This document shows positions 52,045 through 61,437 of a stretch of DNA of 64,000 nt, in pieces. Origin of the DNA: Nonomuraea helvata. Lineage in GTDB: Bacteria > Actinomycetota > Actinomycetes > Streptosporangiales > Streptosporangiaceae. The DNA lies in the NCBI RefSeq assembly GCF_039535785.1, contig NZ_BAAAXV010000001.1, forward strand, positions 3,224,001 to 3,288,000. Reading direction: 5' to 3'. The stretch's first letter is position 1. Each line of letters opens with the position of its first letter. Made by a program: the position numbers and the translations under genes. Below the pieces are notes generated by a model. That model was not told where the DNA came from. It searched no databases and worked only from the letters and a program-made list of their open reading frames with translations.

Positions 52045-52878
52045 ATGAAGGAGAGAGCTGTGGTGCTCGGCTCCGGCGGGCTTGCCTTCGCCGGCTGGCA
52101 GGCCGGCGTCCTGTACGGCCTGGCGTCCGCGGGAGTCGATCTCAGCGTGGCCGACCTCATTGTGGGCACGTCGGTGGGCTCGGTCGTCGGCGCCGCGCTC
52201 GCCTCGGAGTCGATCGCGCTCGAGGGCCTGTACGAGCGCCAGCTCGCCGGGACGGACGGAGAACTCCCAGCGCGCCTGAGCCCGTCCGGAATCTTGGCCT
52301 ACGTCTGGGCGATGCTGCGCTCCCGCACTCCTGAGGAGTACGCCCGCCGGCTCGGCAGGCTCCGGCCCGCACGTGTCGACACCGGGGAGCGCGCCGCCGT
52401 GATCGCGGACCGCTTGTTGTCCCCCCAATGGCCCGTACGTCCGTTCAAGGTCGCCGCCGTGGACGCCGCCATCGGAGAGCTGTGGGCCATCGACCGCGAC
52501 AGCGGCGTCCCGCTGGTCGAGGCGGTGGACGCGAGCTGCGCGATCCCAGGTGTCTGGCCGCAGGTGACCATCAACGGGCGGCGGTGGATCGACGGCGGTG
52601 TGTACTCGCCGACGAACGCCCACCTCGCGGCCGGCTACCGGCGGGTCGTTATCATCGCGCCGGTCTCGCGTGGCGGCGGCCCGCTGCGCTCCGCCCGGGC
52701 CCACGCCGACCTGCTGACACGGCAGGGCGCTCGCGTGGAGGTCATCGACCCTGACAAGGCGACCAGGGCCGCCGTCGGCGGCAACCCGCTCGACCCCGCC
52801 CGCCGGGCATCCGCCGCCCGCGCCGGGCTCGCCCAGGCGCGGGCGCACGTCGAGCGCGTCGCCGCCGTCTGGCTCTAG
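52045..52878 (+). CDS. Patatin-like phospholipase
   Basis: 277 residues: glycine-rich oxyanion loop VVLGSGGLAFAGWQAGVLYG, serine elbow VGTSVGSVVGAALA (GTSVG), and the catalytic aspartate in RWIDGGVYSPTNAHLA (DGG). The Ser-Asp dyad of patatin lipases is complete. No signal peptide, so it acts inside the cell on acyl lipids. GAGGAAG precedes ATG 52045, 46 bases after the MBL gene; both share the TetR-controlled promoter. Confidence 0.9.
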   Translation: MKERAVVLGSGGLAFAGWQAGVLYGLASAGVDLSVADLIVGTSVGSVVGAALASESIALEGLYERQLAGTDGELPARLSPSGILAYVWAMLRSRTPEEYARRLGRLRPARVDTGERAAVIADRLLSPQWPVRPFKVAAVDAAIGELWAIDRDSGVPLVEAVDASCAIPGVWPQVTINGRRWIDGGVYSPTNAHLAAGYRRVVIIAPVSRGGGPLRSARAHADLLTRQGARVEVIDPDKATRAAVGGNPLDPARRASAARAGLAQARAHVERVAAVWL

Positions 52879-52923
52879 AAGTGTGACTGGATCGGCCGCG
52901 CCGCCGCACCAGAGAGACCGCCG

Positions 52924-54057
52924 CTAAGCGATCAGGACCTCGTCGAGCCAGTCGTACATGACGCCCTGTTTGAGGATGAAGTTGTCTGCCGCGCGCAAGA
53001 ACGTCGTGCCATCCTCCGGGGTGAGGACGCGGTGCACGTTGGCCGGGTGCGGTGCGGTCGCCACCGCACGGTCGCACTCCGCGCGTACCGCATCACTGTC
53101 GCCTGGGTCGCTCATGCACAGCAGTGGGCAGCGCAGTTTCTCCGGCTCGGCGGTGAGTTTGGGGTAGCCCTTGCGATCCTCGCCTCCGTAGAAGACCGCG
53201 ACCTGCTCGACCGCGGAGAAGGCCAGTGTGTGCTGGGAGACGTCCTTGGAGTCGTACTCCGGGCGGCTGAAGAATCCCATGACGCCGTCCGTGTCGGGGA
53301 CGAACGGATCCGCCACGCACGCCGCGATCCGCTCCTCGTAGGTGGCCGCGCGTACCGCCACCCAGCCTCCGGGGCCGCCGCCGTAGAAGGCGATGCGCGA
53401 GGCGTCCACGTCGCCGCGCTCGTACAACCAGTCGACACAGGCGCCGACCCCGACCTCGGTGTCCGGGCGGAAATGGATCCCGTGGTGGGGGTTCAGCCCG
53501 ATCCCTGGGAGGTCGACCAGAAGGATGTTGTAGTCGCGTTCGAGTCCGCCCGGCGCCACCCAGAAGTAGAGCTCTTCCGCGATGACGTCTCCGCCCACGA
53601 GGGTGGGGCGGGGCGTTCCGCTGGCGTCCGGGCGCAAGAAGTAGCCGGGAAGGGTCTTGCCCTCGTACGGGATCTCGATCGCCTCGATGGGCCGGGGGCT
53701 CAGCGCTGCGAACTTCCTGAACAGGGAGCGGAAGTGCTCCACCGCCGGCACGTAGCGGGGGTCGGTGGGGCGCAGAGCGTAGTGCGCGTTGTAGTGGTAG
53801 GTCATCGCCCGCAAATACGCGTTCTTGGCGGTCACCCGATGGTCCCGCGCCCGCGCCGTCTCGGCGACTGATTCGGCCTGCCGCCCCTGCTCGCTCCAGG
53901 CGCGCCACCAGCTCTCCGTGTCCTTCTCGTCGACCTTGGATGCCGCGATCAGGCATTCGCCGATCGCTGCTCCGCCGAACGTCGCGCGGTTGAATGTGTG
54001 GAGCAGGACTCCGTCGGCGAAGACGTCGTCGAAGTACAGTTTCTTCCGGTTGGGCAT
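52924..54057 (-). CDS. FrsA-like alpha/beta hydrolase lacking the nucleophilic serine
   Basis: 377 residues: an N-terminal helical cap (VDEKDTESWWRAWSEQGRQA, AYLRAMTYHYNAHYALRP) and a C-terminal alpha/beta hydrolase domain (EIPYEGKTLPGYFLRPDASG, YNILLVDLPGIGLNPHHGIH). In relatives such as 2,6-dihydroxypseudooxynicotine hydrolase the elbow is GxSxGG. Here it reads FYGGGPGGWVAVRA, with proline in the serine place. The catalytic histidine region (LTPEDGTTFLRAADN) also lacks His. The gene is otherwise undamaged and coupled to a TetR gene, so it may be a binding protein or pseudoenzyme. ATG 54057 fits GGAAGGA spacing; ATG 54063 overlaps the TetR stop. Confidence 0.8.
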   Translation of the reverse strand: MPNRKKLYFDDVFADGVLLHTFNRATFGGAAIGECLIAASKVDEKDTESWWRAWSEQGRQAESVAETARARDHRVTAKNAYLRAMTYHYNAHYALRPTDPRYVPAVEHFRSLFRKFAALSPRPIEAIEIPYEGKTLPGYFLRPDASGTPRPTLVGGDVIAEELYFWVAPGGLERDYNILLVDLPGIGLNPHHGIHFRPDTEVGVGACVDWLYERGDVDASRIAFYGGGPGGWVAVRAATYEERIAACVADPFVPDTDGVMGFFSRPEYDSKDVSQHTLAFSAVEQVAVFYGGEDRKGYPKLTAEPEKLRCPLLCMSDPGDSDAVRAECDRAVATAPHPANVHRVLTPEDGTTFLRAADNFILKQGVMYDWLDEVLIA

Positions 54058-54059
54058 GC

Positions 54060-54653
54060 TCATTCCTTCCTCGTTCGGAGAGGGGACGCGGCTCCGCGGA
54101 GGATCGTGTCGGCGAAGCGAAGGGCGAGTTCCGGCGTGAACTCCGCGTCGGGGCGCATCAGGCCGAGCCAGCTCGGAATCGCGCAGAGCAGATCGACGAG
54201 CACCTCGACGTCGAGATCCTCGCGTAGTTCTCCCCGAGCGATGCCCTCGCGAGCGACAGCAGCCACCACTTCCTGGTGGGGACCCGCCAGCACCTGCCAG
54301 CCGATCTGCAGGAGCTCCGGCTCGCTGAGCGCGACAGCGGCCAGAACGCGTGCGACCGGCCGCTTCTCCCAGCCCGCCCACAGCTCTCGCATCAGCTCCG
54401 CAAGATCGCTCCGCATGGCGCCTGTCGTAGGCGGACGGAGGGCTTCGGCCGACTTCGCCAGTGCCGCGGCGACCAGCCCGCTCTTCCGCTTGAAGCGACG
54501 GTAGATGGTGGCGGTGCCGACCCCGGCTCGCTGAGCGATCAGCTCCAGGCTCGCGGCCTCGTAGCCCACCTCCGAGACGACCTGCAAGGTCGCATCGATG
54601 ATCGCCTGGTCTGCGGTCTCCGATCGGGGACGGCCCGGCCTGCGCGTTTCCAT
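54060..54653 (-). CDS. TetR-family regulator
   Basis: 197 residues, HTH intact (DQAIIDATLQVVSEVGYEAA, LIAQRAGVGTATIYRRFKRK) with a TetR C-terminal domain. GAGAGGAACC precedes ATG 54653. It is first gene of a two-gene operon with the hydrolase (overlap of the TGA with an ATG), so it probably autoregulates the pair. Confidence 0.92.
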   Translation of the reverse strand: METRRPGRPRSETADQAIIDATLQVVSEVGYEAASLELIAQRAGVGTATIYRRFKRKSGLVAAALAKSAEALRPPTTGAMRSDLAELMRELWAGWEKRPVARVLAAVALSEPELLQIGWQVLAGPHQEVVAAVAREGIARGELREDLDVEVLVDLLCAIPSWLGLMRPDAEFTPELALRFADTILRGAASPLRTRKE

Positions 54654-55203
54654 GGTTCCTCTCAGGCGACAGTTTTGATAGTGAGTGACTCCGTATTTAT
54701 ATTAGGTCAAGCTTTCCGTTCCCGAAAGTCCTCGTACGCGGTCGCCCGGAGATTGTCCCCCTGATCCGCCGGCCCAGATCGCTGCCTGGCCCCGGAACGT
54801 GGGAGGGCAGCTGGAGGTGGCGCGGCAGGACGCTCCACGCCAGCGAACAATCCAGGGTCGAGACTCCTTGTCCCGCCGGCCAGCCACGGCAACTGGTCAC
54901 GTCCACGGACGTGGTGTATGAATCGATCTTCGCGTGATCCTGTTTCTGCAGGTTAAGCGGTAAGTGTGGCCCCACCGGGACCTGGCTGAAAGTCCCGCTC
55001 GGCAAGCTCGCCACCCTCCTGCCAGATGGAAAGTGATCCATCGATCGGTGTAGCCGGAGCCGGCCCTGTCAACCAACGCGGTGCTCTGGTTTACGCGTAC
55101 TCTGGCTACTGCGAGACGCGTCAGTGGAGGTACTGGGTGTCACTCCACGGTGCCCACCGGGATCGTCCAGGACGACGCCGGGGCGGAGGTCACATGCTCG
55201 GGC
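54654..55203. other. About 550 bases without a recognisable gene
   Basis: The TetR promoter must lie at the left end, where AT-rich sequence occurs near 54690-54710. No frame in the rest has a start, ribosome binding site and protein-like composition together. The minus-strand frame around 54900-55040 contains LNLQKQDHAKIDSYTTSVDV but is not recognised. It may be decayed DNA. Confidence 0.35.
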
Positions 55204-56787
55204 TCAGCTGTACGCGAACAGGTCCTGCCTGAAGCCCCTCGCCTTGAACAGATGGTCACGCGAAGCTTCGAGCTCCCGCCGCAGCCGGCCGAGATCCACG
55301 TCGAGCAGGCGCCCCCGCCACTTGCGGACCTTGCCGGCGACGATCACGGTCTCGACGTTGGTACGGTCCATCAGCGACACGACCGCTCCCGGCACGCTGT
55401 TGAGCGGGGCCACGTTGAGCGCGGTCGCGTCGAGAAGGAGGATGTCGGCCTGCTTGCCCGGCGTGAGCGAGCCGGTCCTGCCGTCGAGCCCCAGGTGCCT
55501 GGCGCCGTTGATGGTCGCGTAACGCAGCACGTCGCGGACGGTGAGGAGTTCGGGCGTGCCCTCGGCCGGCTTCGGCCAGTTGTTGGGCGGCACGGGGTCG
55601 CCCTGGTCCAGGACCAGCTGGTTGACGAGCATGCGCTGCATGGTCATTGCCGAGCGCATCAGCGTGAACGCGTCCGCGGCCATCGTCGTCTCGACGTCAG
55701 AGCTCAGCGAAGGCTCCATGCCGAGCTCCTGCATCTTGAGGATCGGCGGGGTGCCGTGCCGCATGACCATCTCGATGGGGAAGGCGATCGAAACCTGCGC
55801 ACCGGAGTCCCTGAACACCTTCCAGGTCTCGTCGGACATGCCGGTCATGTGGATGAAGAGGTTGTCCGGCCCCAGCTTGACCCCTCCGGTGCCCTGGGCG
55901 ATGGCGTCGAGTGTCGGCCGCATCCCCCACGCGCCGACCGAGTGCGCGGCGATCCTCAGGCCCAGTTCGCGGGCGATCCGCCAGGATCGGGTGTACACCT
56001 CCTGGCCGAGGTGGACCTCGCCGCCCATGATCATGGTCACCAGCTGGTCGTCCGAGGAGAACCACTGGTCCCTGATGCGGCGGGCGTCCTCCGGGTACTC
56101 GGCTCCGGCACGGCCGTCGCCCTCGAAATAGCCGAACGCGGTCCGCCGCCCCGTGTCCATCAGCGCCTTGACCGCCGCGTCGGAGTGTTCCGGGGAATGG
56201 TGGATCTGCGACACGTCGAGCGCCAAGGTGACGCCCGCGTCAAGCTGCGAGAGTCCCGCGAACAGTTCGTTGATGTACACGTCCTGCGGCCGGTAGGCCC
56301 GCGCGAACCCGTACAGGACGTGATCGGCGTAGTTCGGGTTCGCGCTTGGCGAGCCTGATTTGTCGTCCTGGAGCAGGCCATTGGCGAGAAACGCACGCTC
56401 TGCCGTCTCGAACATATGGTGGTGCGTGTCGACGAAACCCGGCATGACAATGCGCCCGCGCGCGTCGATCACGTCTGCGCCGGAGGCGGTGATGCCGGGT
56501 TTCACCTCGACGATCTTCGTGCCTTCGACCAGGACGTCGGCGACCTCGAAGTTGCCCACTTTCGGGTCCATCGACATCACCGCCCCGCCCCGGATCACGT
56601 AGCGGCGTCCCTTGCCACCGGTGTTCCTCGGTGGCGCCTGGTCACCGTCCCGGGCATCTGCCGGGGACGCGGCGAGCAGACTCGCCCCCGCCACACCGGC
56701 CGCCGCCGAGGTCTTGAGAAAATTGCGGCGCCCGGGTCGTGGATCGGCGTTCTCCCGCCGCTCCCCTTCGTTCCGCCGGTTCACCAT
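55204..56787 (-). CDS. Tat-exported amidohydrolase
   Basis: 527 residues. The N-terminus has a twin-arginine signal: RPGRRNFLKTSAAAGVAGAS followed by LLAASPADA, so export by Tat after folding is likely. The mature part is an amidohydrolase/chlorohydrolase-type TIM barrel: metal histidines in FVDTHHHMFE, further histidines in LRIAAHSVGAWG and NLFIHMTGMS, and an aspartate in LSSDVETTMAAD. It ends with the composite beta domain LTPGKQADILLLDA. AAGGAGAAT precedes ATG 56787. It follows the FMN reductase gene by 25 bases. Substrate could be a cyclic amide, amine or imidazolone. Confidence 0.9.
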   Translation of the reverse strand: MVNRRNEGERRENADPRPGRRNFLKTSAAAGVAGASLLAASPADARDGDQAPPRNTGGKGRRYVIRGGAVMSMDPKVGNFEVADVLVEGTKIVEVKPGITASGADVIDARGRIVMPGFVDTHHHMFETAERAFLANGLLQDDKSGSPSANPNYADHVLYGFARAYRPQDVYINELFAGLSQLDAGVTLALDVSQIHHSPEHSDAAVKALMDTGRRTAFGYFEGDGRAGAEYPEDARRIRDQWFSSDDQLVTMIMGGEVHLGQEVYTRSWRIARELGLRIAAHSVGAWGMRPTLDAIAQGTGGVKLGPDNLFIHMTGMSDETWKVFRDSGAQVSIAFPIEMVMRHGTPPILKMQELGMEPSLSSDVETTMAADAFTLMRSAMTMQRMLVNQLVLDQGDPVPPNNWPKPAEGTPELLTVRDVLRYATINGARHLGLDGRTGSLTPGKQADILLLDATALNVAPLNSVPGAVVSLMDRTNVETVIVAGKVRKWRGRLLDVDLGRLRRELEASRDHLFKARGFRQDLFAYS

Positions 56788-56812
56788 GATGAATTCTCCT
56801 TCGTAAAGCTGG

Positions 56813-57391
56813 TCAGGACGCGCTGACAGTTGGGGTGGCTCGCAGGGGGGTGAGCGCGGTGCTCCAGTCGACGACCTGGCCGAGCATGGAGTCCAGCGCC
56901 TCGAGGTTGTAGTCGCCGGGCTTGAAGACGGTGAAGTCCTCGAATTCCGTCAGCAGGTGGAGGGTGACCTGCTGGCGTACGTCGGCCAGGTGAAGGTTGC
57001 CGGCGATCGTCCGCAGGTGCTCCACGGCGCGGGCACCGCCCACCATTCCGTAGGAGACGAAGCCGACCGCCTTGTTGGCCCACTCGGCGTACAGGTAGTC
57101 GATGGCGTTCTTCAGCACGCCGGGAATGCTGTGGTTGTACTCGGGCGTCACGATGACGAAGCCGTCGAAGGACGCGATGGTGCTGGCCCACTGCTTGGTG
57201 TGCTCGTTCTGGTAGTTGCCGAACGCGGGCGGGAACGGTTCGTCGAAGTAGGGCAGCGGGAAGTCGCGAAGGTCGATGAGCTCGAAGGTGGCGTCGTCAC
57301 GGCGCGAGGCGTGATCCCACACCCATCGGGCCACCTGCTCACTGTTCCGATCCGGGCGCGAGCTGCCCACGATGATGCCGATCCGGGTCAT
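56813..57391 (-). CDS. NADPH-dependent FMN reductase
   Basis: 192 residues, flavodoxin-like: phosphate loop GIIVGSSRPDRNSEQVARWV, FMN-ring loop VTPEYNHSIPGVLKNAIDYL and YGMVGGARAVEHLRTI. This is the chromate/azo/quinone reductase (NADPH-dependent FMN reductase) family. It is divergent from a MarR gene across a region with two matching operators, and is followed by the exported amidohydrolase. MarR-type control by a phenolic or quinone-like ligand would be typical. Confidence 0.92.
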   Translation of the reverse strand: MTRIGIIVGSSRPDRNSEQVARWVWDHASRRDDATFELIDLRDFPLPYFDEPFPPAFGNYQNEHTKQWASTIASFDGFVIVTPEYNHSIPGVLKNAIDYLYAEWANKAVGFVSYGMVGGARAVEHLRTIAGNLHLADVRQQVTLHLLTEFEDFTVFKPGDYNLEALDSMLGQVVDWSTALTPLRATPTVSAS

Positions 57392-57447
57392 GACGGTCTT
57401 CTTTCAGTTGCGCTGCGGGCCGACAAGGGAGGACGCCCCGCCGAATC

Positions 57448-57498
57448 GAGTTGATGTGTCTACTGGAGAGATTACGCCATCGAGTAGATATGTCAACT
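57448..57498. promoter_or_regulatory. Two matching MarR operators
   Basis: GAGTTGATGTGTCTACT (57448-57464) and GAGTAGATATGTCAACT (57482-57498) differ at only three positions, share a partly palindromic AGTNGA...TCNACT core, and are 34 bases apart. They sit between the FMN reductase start and the MarR start, the expected place for a MarR autorepressor controlling both transcripts. Confidence 0.72.
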
Positions 57499-57516
57499 CA
57501 CTGGTAGAGTGGCCTC

Positions 57517-57978
57517 ATGGCGCAGCTTGGATTGACCGAACGTGAGCTCCGCGCGTGGCGGACGTCCTTCCGGATGGTGGAGTCGTTGCGGACCCGCATC
57601 GAGCAGCAGCTACAGGCCAGCAGTGGCCTGTCCAACGCCGACTACACCGTGCTCGCCCTGCTGTCCGAGGCGCCCGGCGGGCGGATGCGCTCCTACGAGC
57701 TCGGGCGGGCCGCCGGCTGGGAGAAGAGCCGCATGCACCACCAGCTCGTCCGGATGCACCGCCGGGGCCTGGTCGCCCGCGAACGGTGTGGCTCTCGCGG
57801 CATCTACTCGGTTCTCACCGAGGAGGGGCTCGCCGCGCTCAAACAGGCCGTGCCCGGGCACGCCGAAGAGGTCCGGCGCCTGTTCGTGGACCGGCTGACG
57901 CCCGACGAGCTCGATCAGTTCGCCGATTTGGCCGCCAAGATCCTCGACAACCTGGAAGCGGACGAGCAGCCCCCTTGA
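57517..57978 (+). CDS. MarR-family transcriptional regulator
   Basis: 153 residues: LRAWRTSFRMVESLRTRIEQ helix, winged helix with SNADYTVLALLSEAPGGRMR, WEKSRMHHQLVRMHRRGLVA and a wing CGSRGIYSVLTEEGLAAL, then C-terminal dimer helices. It is intact, divergent from the FMN reductase gene, and has two operators in its promoter. Confidence 0.92.
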   Translation: MAQLGLTERELRAWRTSFRMVESLRTRIEQQLQASSGLSNADYTVLALLSEAPGGRMRSYELGRAAGWEKSRMHHQLVRMHRRGLVARERCGSRGIYSVLTEEGLAALKQAVPGHAEEVRRLFVDRLTPDELDQFADLAAKILDNLEADEQPP

Positions 57979-58002
57979 CGCGACCCCTCTCTGTCAGACT
58001 GC

Positions 58003-58290
58003 ATGCGTGAACGGGTCCGCGCCATCCTGGTGGAGGGCGATCACCTGCGCACCATCAAGCGGATCAAGCCAAGTCGGCAGCCCTACTGGGTACTGCCCGG
58101 CGGAGGCGTCGAGACCGACGACGCTTCCCTGGAGCAGGCGCGCCACCGTGAGCTTCACGAAGAGCTCGCCGCAAGGCCGATGTCCGAGCCCTCGTGCACA
58201 TCCTCACCACCGAACTGGACCGTCAGTACTTCTTCCTGTCCCACGTTCCGCGAGGCGGTGCTGCGGGTTCGCGTGAAGGACGGTGAACAG
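58003..58290 (+). pseudogene. NUDIX hydrolase, frameshifted and truncated
   Basis: From about 58003 the frame reads RVRAILVEGDHLRTIKRIKP, YWVLPGGGVETDD and LEQARHRELHEELAA, a complete NUDIX box (GxxxxxExxxxxxxREUxEE). It then leaves the family. One frame over the protein continues as KADVRALVHILTTELDRQYF, with loss of one A in the GCAAGG run near 58172 explaining the shift. Homology ends near 58290, where another gene remnant begins. Confidence 0.65.
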
Positions 58291-59000
58291 CGGGCCTGGG
58301 AGTCGTGGGGCGGTTCCGGGCCGACGAGCGCGGCGTGGTGGACGCCGGGGTCATGGCACCGCTGGACGGCACGTACGAAGGTGCGTCCCCGACCGGCCTG
58401 CTGTGGTCGATGCGGCCGGCCGAGCCTCCCCTGGACGCTTCTTCGCCCGCCGCAAGCCGAATCCGCTGCGGATGTCGCTCACGGTGGAGACCGACGGAGC
58501 ACCGCTGGCCGAGACGCGCTTCGAGCGCACCTTCACAGACCAAGACATTCTCGAACGTACCGCACCGTACGACAGCGGCCTGACGGGCACGCTCTACTCA
58601 CGGGACGAGGCGGCACCCGGAGTGATCATGCTCGGCGGCTCCGACGGCGGCCGGCTCGACCACTCCGCCGCCCTGCTGGCCACGCGCGGATACACCGTAC
58701 TGTCGCTCGGCTACTTCGGCGTCGAGGACCGGCCGGCCCACCTCATCCACATCGACCCTCGGTTACTTCTCCCAGGCCATCACCTGGCTCACCGGACGAC
58801 CAGAAGTGAGCGGACCGCGGGTGGCGATCATCGGGCAGTCCCGTGGCGCGGAACTCGCACTCCCGGTCGGCGCACCGGATGAGCGGTGGCCGCGGTCGTC
58901 GCCGTCGCGCCGGGCAGCATACGGCACGCGGGCGTCACCGCCGACAGCCGCGCTTCAAAGGAACCGGCGTGGGACCTGAAGGGCCAGGCTCTGCCGTTCA
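58290..59000 (+). pseudogene. BAAT-type acyl-CoA thioesterase/acyltransferase, broken
   Basis: Pieces in several plus-strand frames match bile-acid-CoA:amino-acid N-acyltransferase-like hydrolases: VMAPLDGTYEGASPTGLLWS, ARRKPNPLRMSLTVETDGAP, PGVIMLGGSDGGRLDHSAAL, YFSQAITWLTGRPEVSGPRV, AIIGQSRGAELAL (nucleophile serine) and AAVVAVAPGSI. At least three frame changes occur between 58440 and 58890, and the C-terminus is missing. The following ~250 bases hold nothing recognisable. Confidence 0.65.
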
Positions 59001-59248
59001 TACAGGCGAAGATGTTGGTGAGGACGTTCTTCCACTTCATGAGCGTGGGGCTGCAGCCGCCGGCCTGTACCGCGTCAAAACTCATCGCATCGGGCTCGAG
59101 CTGGAAGTTCACCGAAGTAGCGACGCGGAGCGAATCACCGACCTGAACATACGCCGACGAGACCGGCTCGGCGGCCTCCTCCACGAGTACTCACATGCCG
59201 CTTAACCTGCACGGATGGAAGTTTCGGCAGGGGCAGAGTTGGAACGCC

Positions 59249-59735
59249 TCAGCGGGGCGGCCCGACCATGACCTGGCCGTACGCGTCGGCGGCCTGCGCC
59301 ATCACGGCTGGATCGATCTGGACGCCGTCGGGGCGCGGGGTGGCGTGGTCGCGGCCGGCGTTCTCCATCCGTCGCAGGGCGACCTCGTCTGCCTGGATGC
59401 TCATCGAGCCCCCGGCGTCGGCGACGACCTAGACCTTGTAGCCCTGCTCGAGCGCGGTCAGGGTCGGATACACGGTGCAGACGTCGTTGGTGACCCCGGC
59501 GATGACCAGGTTGCTGCGCCCGGTCGCGGCCACGGCGGCCGCGAAGGCAGGGTCGTCCATGGCGTTGACCACGCCGATGCGCTGGATCCGGGCGGCGTAC
59601 TCCTGCGGGGCGACAGTGGCGATCTCGGGAGCCAGGGGGCCCTGGCCGTGGTCTTCCAACGAGGTCGTCAGGACGAGCAGGAGGTCGAGGGCCTTGGCGG
59701 CCTTGGCCAGCGCGACGGCGTTGGCCAAGCATCTT
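59249..59735 (-). pseudogene. Isochorismatase-family hydrolase with internal TAG stop
   Basis: The minus strand encodes ANAVALAKAAKALDLLLVLT, DDPAFAAAVAATGRSNLVIA and GVTNDVCTVYPTLTALEQGY (nucleophilic cysteine). A TAG at 59431-59429 interrupts the frame. In the same frame it then continues VVADAGGSMSIQADEVALRR and AQAADAYGQVMVGPPR to the natural stop at 59249. The TAG is a one-base change from CAG. The N-terminus with the catalytic aspartate is missing upstream of 59735. It is YcaC-like in sequence. Confidence 0.72.
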
Positions 59736-60046
59736 GGCGCGCCAGCGCCTCCGGGCGGACTCGATCAGATGGGAAGGCACGCTGCCAGACGCGTGAGTGG
59801 CTGACCCATCGGTGGCGCGATCGTGGTCAGTTTTTGAGCTGTGAACTGGAGGGTCCGCGGGTGCAGAGTGGGCGCCGCGTGATGGCCGCCGGCCCGCCCG
59901 GGCCGGCGGGTCCGCCCTGCCACAGAATCCAGCCCGGAAGTGGACATGAAGGCTATCTGCATGCTGCGCGGCTCCGCCGAGCCATCTACCCGAATCCCGG
60001 CCTCCAGCACAGCCGTGCAGCGGAGACCCACGAAGGAATCAAGCAC

Positions 60047-60844
60047 GTGGCGATGAACGCGCTGACCCAGGTCGCCGGGTACTGGATGGACCTGACGGGA
60101 ATCTTCGCCTTCGCGATGTCAGGGGCGTTCGTCGCCGTACGCAAGAACTTCGGCGTCTTCGGGGTGCTCCTCCTGGCCGAAGGGGCCGGTCTGGGCGGCG
60201 GCCTGTTCCGCGATCTGGTCATCGGGGTCGTTCCCGTCGCTTTCACCGACTGCGGCTACTACCTGATGCCCGTGGCCGCCGCGCTGGTCGTCTTCTTCAG
60301 TTCGCGGGTGCACCGCCACAGCGGAGTACTCGCGGTCATCGACGTGTGCGACACGGCCGCTCTGGCGCTGTTCGGCGTCACCGGGGCAGTCAAGGCGCTT
60401 GGACACGACTTCAGCTGGCCGAGCGCCGTCGCGCTCGGCGTCGCCAGCGCCGTCGGCGGCGGCATCCTGAGCAGCGTTCTGGCTATGGAGGTGCCATCTT
60501 CGCTGCGCTGGGAGCAGGATCTGTACGTGCTACCCGCCGTCACCGGCGCGGGCTCGGCGATCCTGCTCGACGCGTTCGGCGTGCTCAACGGCGTCACCGC
60601 GCCGTGCGCCGCCGTACCGGCCTTCGGCCTGGGGCTGCTGGCCACGCGCCACCGTTGGCGCACGCCCCGCGCCCGCATCTGGCGTAACCCATTCTCCGGC
60701 ATGCGCCACCAGCCCGCGCAGGCCCGGACTGCATCGACGGCTGACAGCGAGAGGACGCAGTTGGCGGGTCCGTACAACGAGCGTCGCCAATGGGTTGCCA
60801 CCACCTCGTCCCGTGTCCGACCGGCAAAGGTCAGGGAAGGATAA
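60047..60844 (+). CDS. TRIC/UPF0126-family cation channel
   Basis: 265 residues with two three-helix halves typical of prokaryotic TRIC (UPF0126) channels: GIFAFAMSGAFVAVRKNFGV, GVLLLAEGAGLGGGLFRDLV and a second similar unit DTAALALFGVTGAVKALGHD, with LGVASAVGGGILSSVLAMEV. The conserved G-x-G-G-(G/L)-x-R/D signature appears once as LGGGLFRD and once as VGGGILSS. GTG 60047 with AAGGA nine bases upstream is chosen over ATG 60053. The C-terminal ~60 polar residues are an extension. It is the only intact gene between 58 and 62.1 kb. Confidence 0.85.
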   Translation: MAMNALTQVAGYWMDLTGIFAFAMSGAFVAVRKNFGVFGVLLLAEGAGLGGGLFRDLVIGVVPVAFTDCGYYLMPVAAALVVFFSSRVHRHSGVLAVIDVCDTAALALFGVTGAVKALGHDFSWPSAVALGVASAVGGGILSSVLAMEVPSSLRWEQDLYVLPAVTGAGSAILLDAFGVLNGVTAPCAAVPAFGLGLLATRHRWRTPRARIWRNPFSGMRHQPAQARTASTADSERTQLAGPYNERRQWVATTSSRVRPAKVREG

Positions 60845-61193
60845 ACGCCGAGGTCCTACGCGGCAGGGCGGCCCGGGTAGACCCACACAGGCCGTCGGAG
60901 GTGCCACCGACGACCGGGTGCGTGTGCCCGTTCGACCAGGGGCGTGGCCGGCTTAAGGGATTCGCCGCCTTCATGGTGACGATGCGGCTGCGGCATGGGA
61001 CTGTCGCTGATGACCGGCGACGCCAGGTTCGTCCTTGCCATCAAGTCGGTCACCACCGCGCTGGCTTTGCGCCTGCCGATAATGTCATCCGCCCAGGTCA
61101 TGACCTTGCAGGGCTTAGCACGGCGTGACACGATTTTCCGGCCACTAGGAAAGGGACCAAGTGCGGCTTGCAGCGCCCATAAGATCAAGACCG
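60845..61193. other. No recognisable gene
   Basis: Both strands have open frames, but none has a domain, start and ribosome binding site together. The minus-strand frame includes DDIIGRRKASAVVTDLMART, which is not recognised. It is likely decayed DNA between the channel gene and a hairpin repeat. Confidence 0.3.
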
Positions 61194-61233
61194 CGTGTTA
61201 ATTATCTGCGAGCCCTAACTAACCGGCATTGCC
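61194..61233. repeat. Hairpin repeat, copy 2
   Basis: Starts CGTGTTAATTATCTGCGAGC and matches copy 1 (17961-17994) at 27 of 34 positions. The conserved block again leads to a stem-loop, here ACTAA, CGGC-ATT-GCCG, TTAGT (61218-61239). Stem sequences differ from copy 1 yet remain paired, which supports a real structure rather than chance similarity. Confidence 0.45.
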
Positions 61234-61437
61234 GTTAGTGCCGGTCGCTGACGTCGCATGCCGGGGCGTACGAGCACGTGCCGAGCACGCTGGGGACCCG
61301 TTCATCCATGCAACGGCTTTCATCGAGCGATACGGGATCACCGTCGCCTTCCAGCAATTGATTCCGGAGGAACCCGGAGCGATTCACTGTTGACCGGTCC
61401 CTCGAGCACTTCTCCCCTGCCGCAGGTCCGTCCGGGG

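Noticed and set aside
59195..60046. Extending the TRIC channel gene upstream as one 549-residue protein
   Set aside because: The upstream part of the frame is antisense to the isochorismatase remnant and has no homology. GTG 60047 with AAGGA is a proper start.
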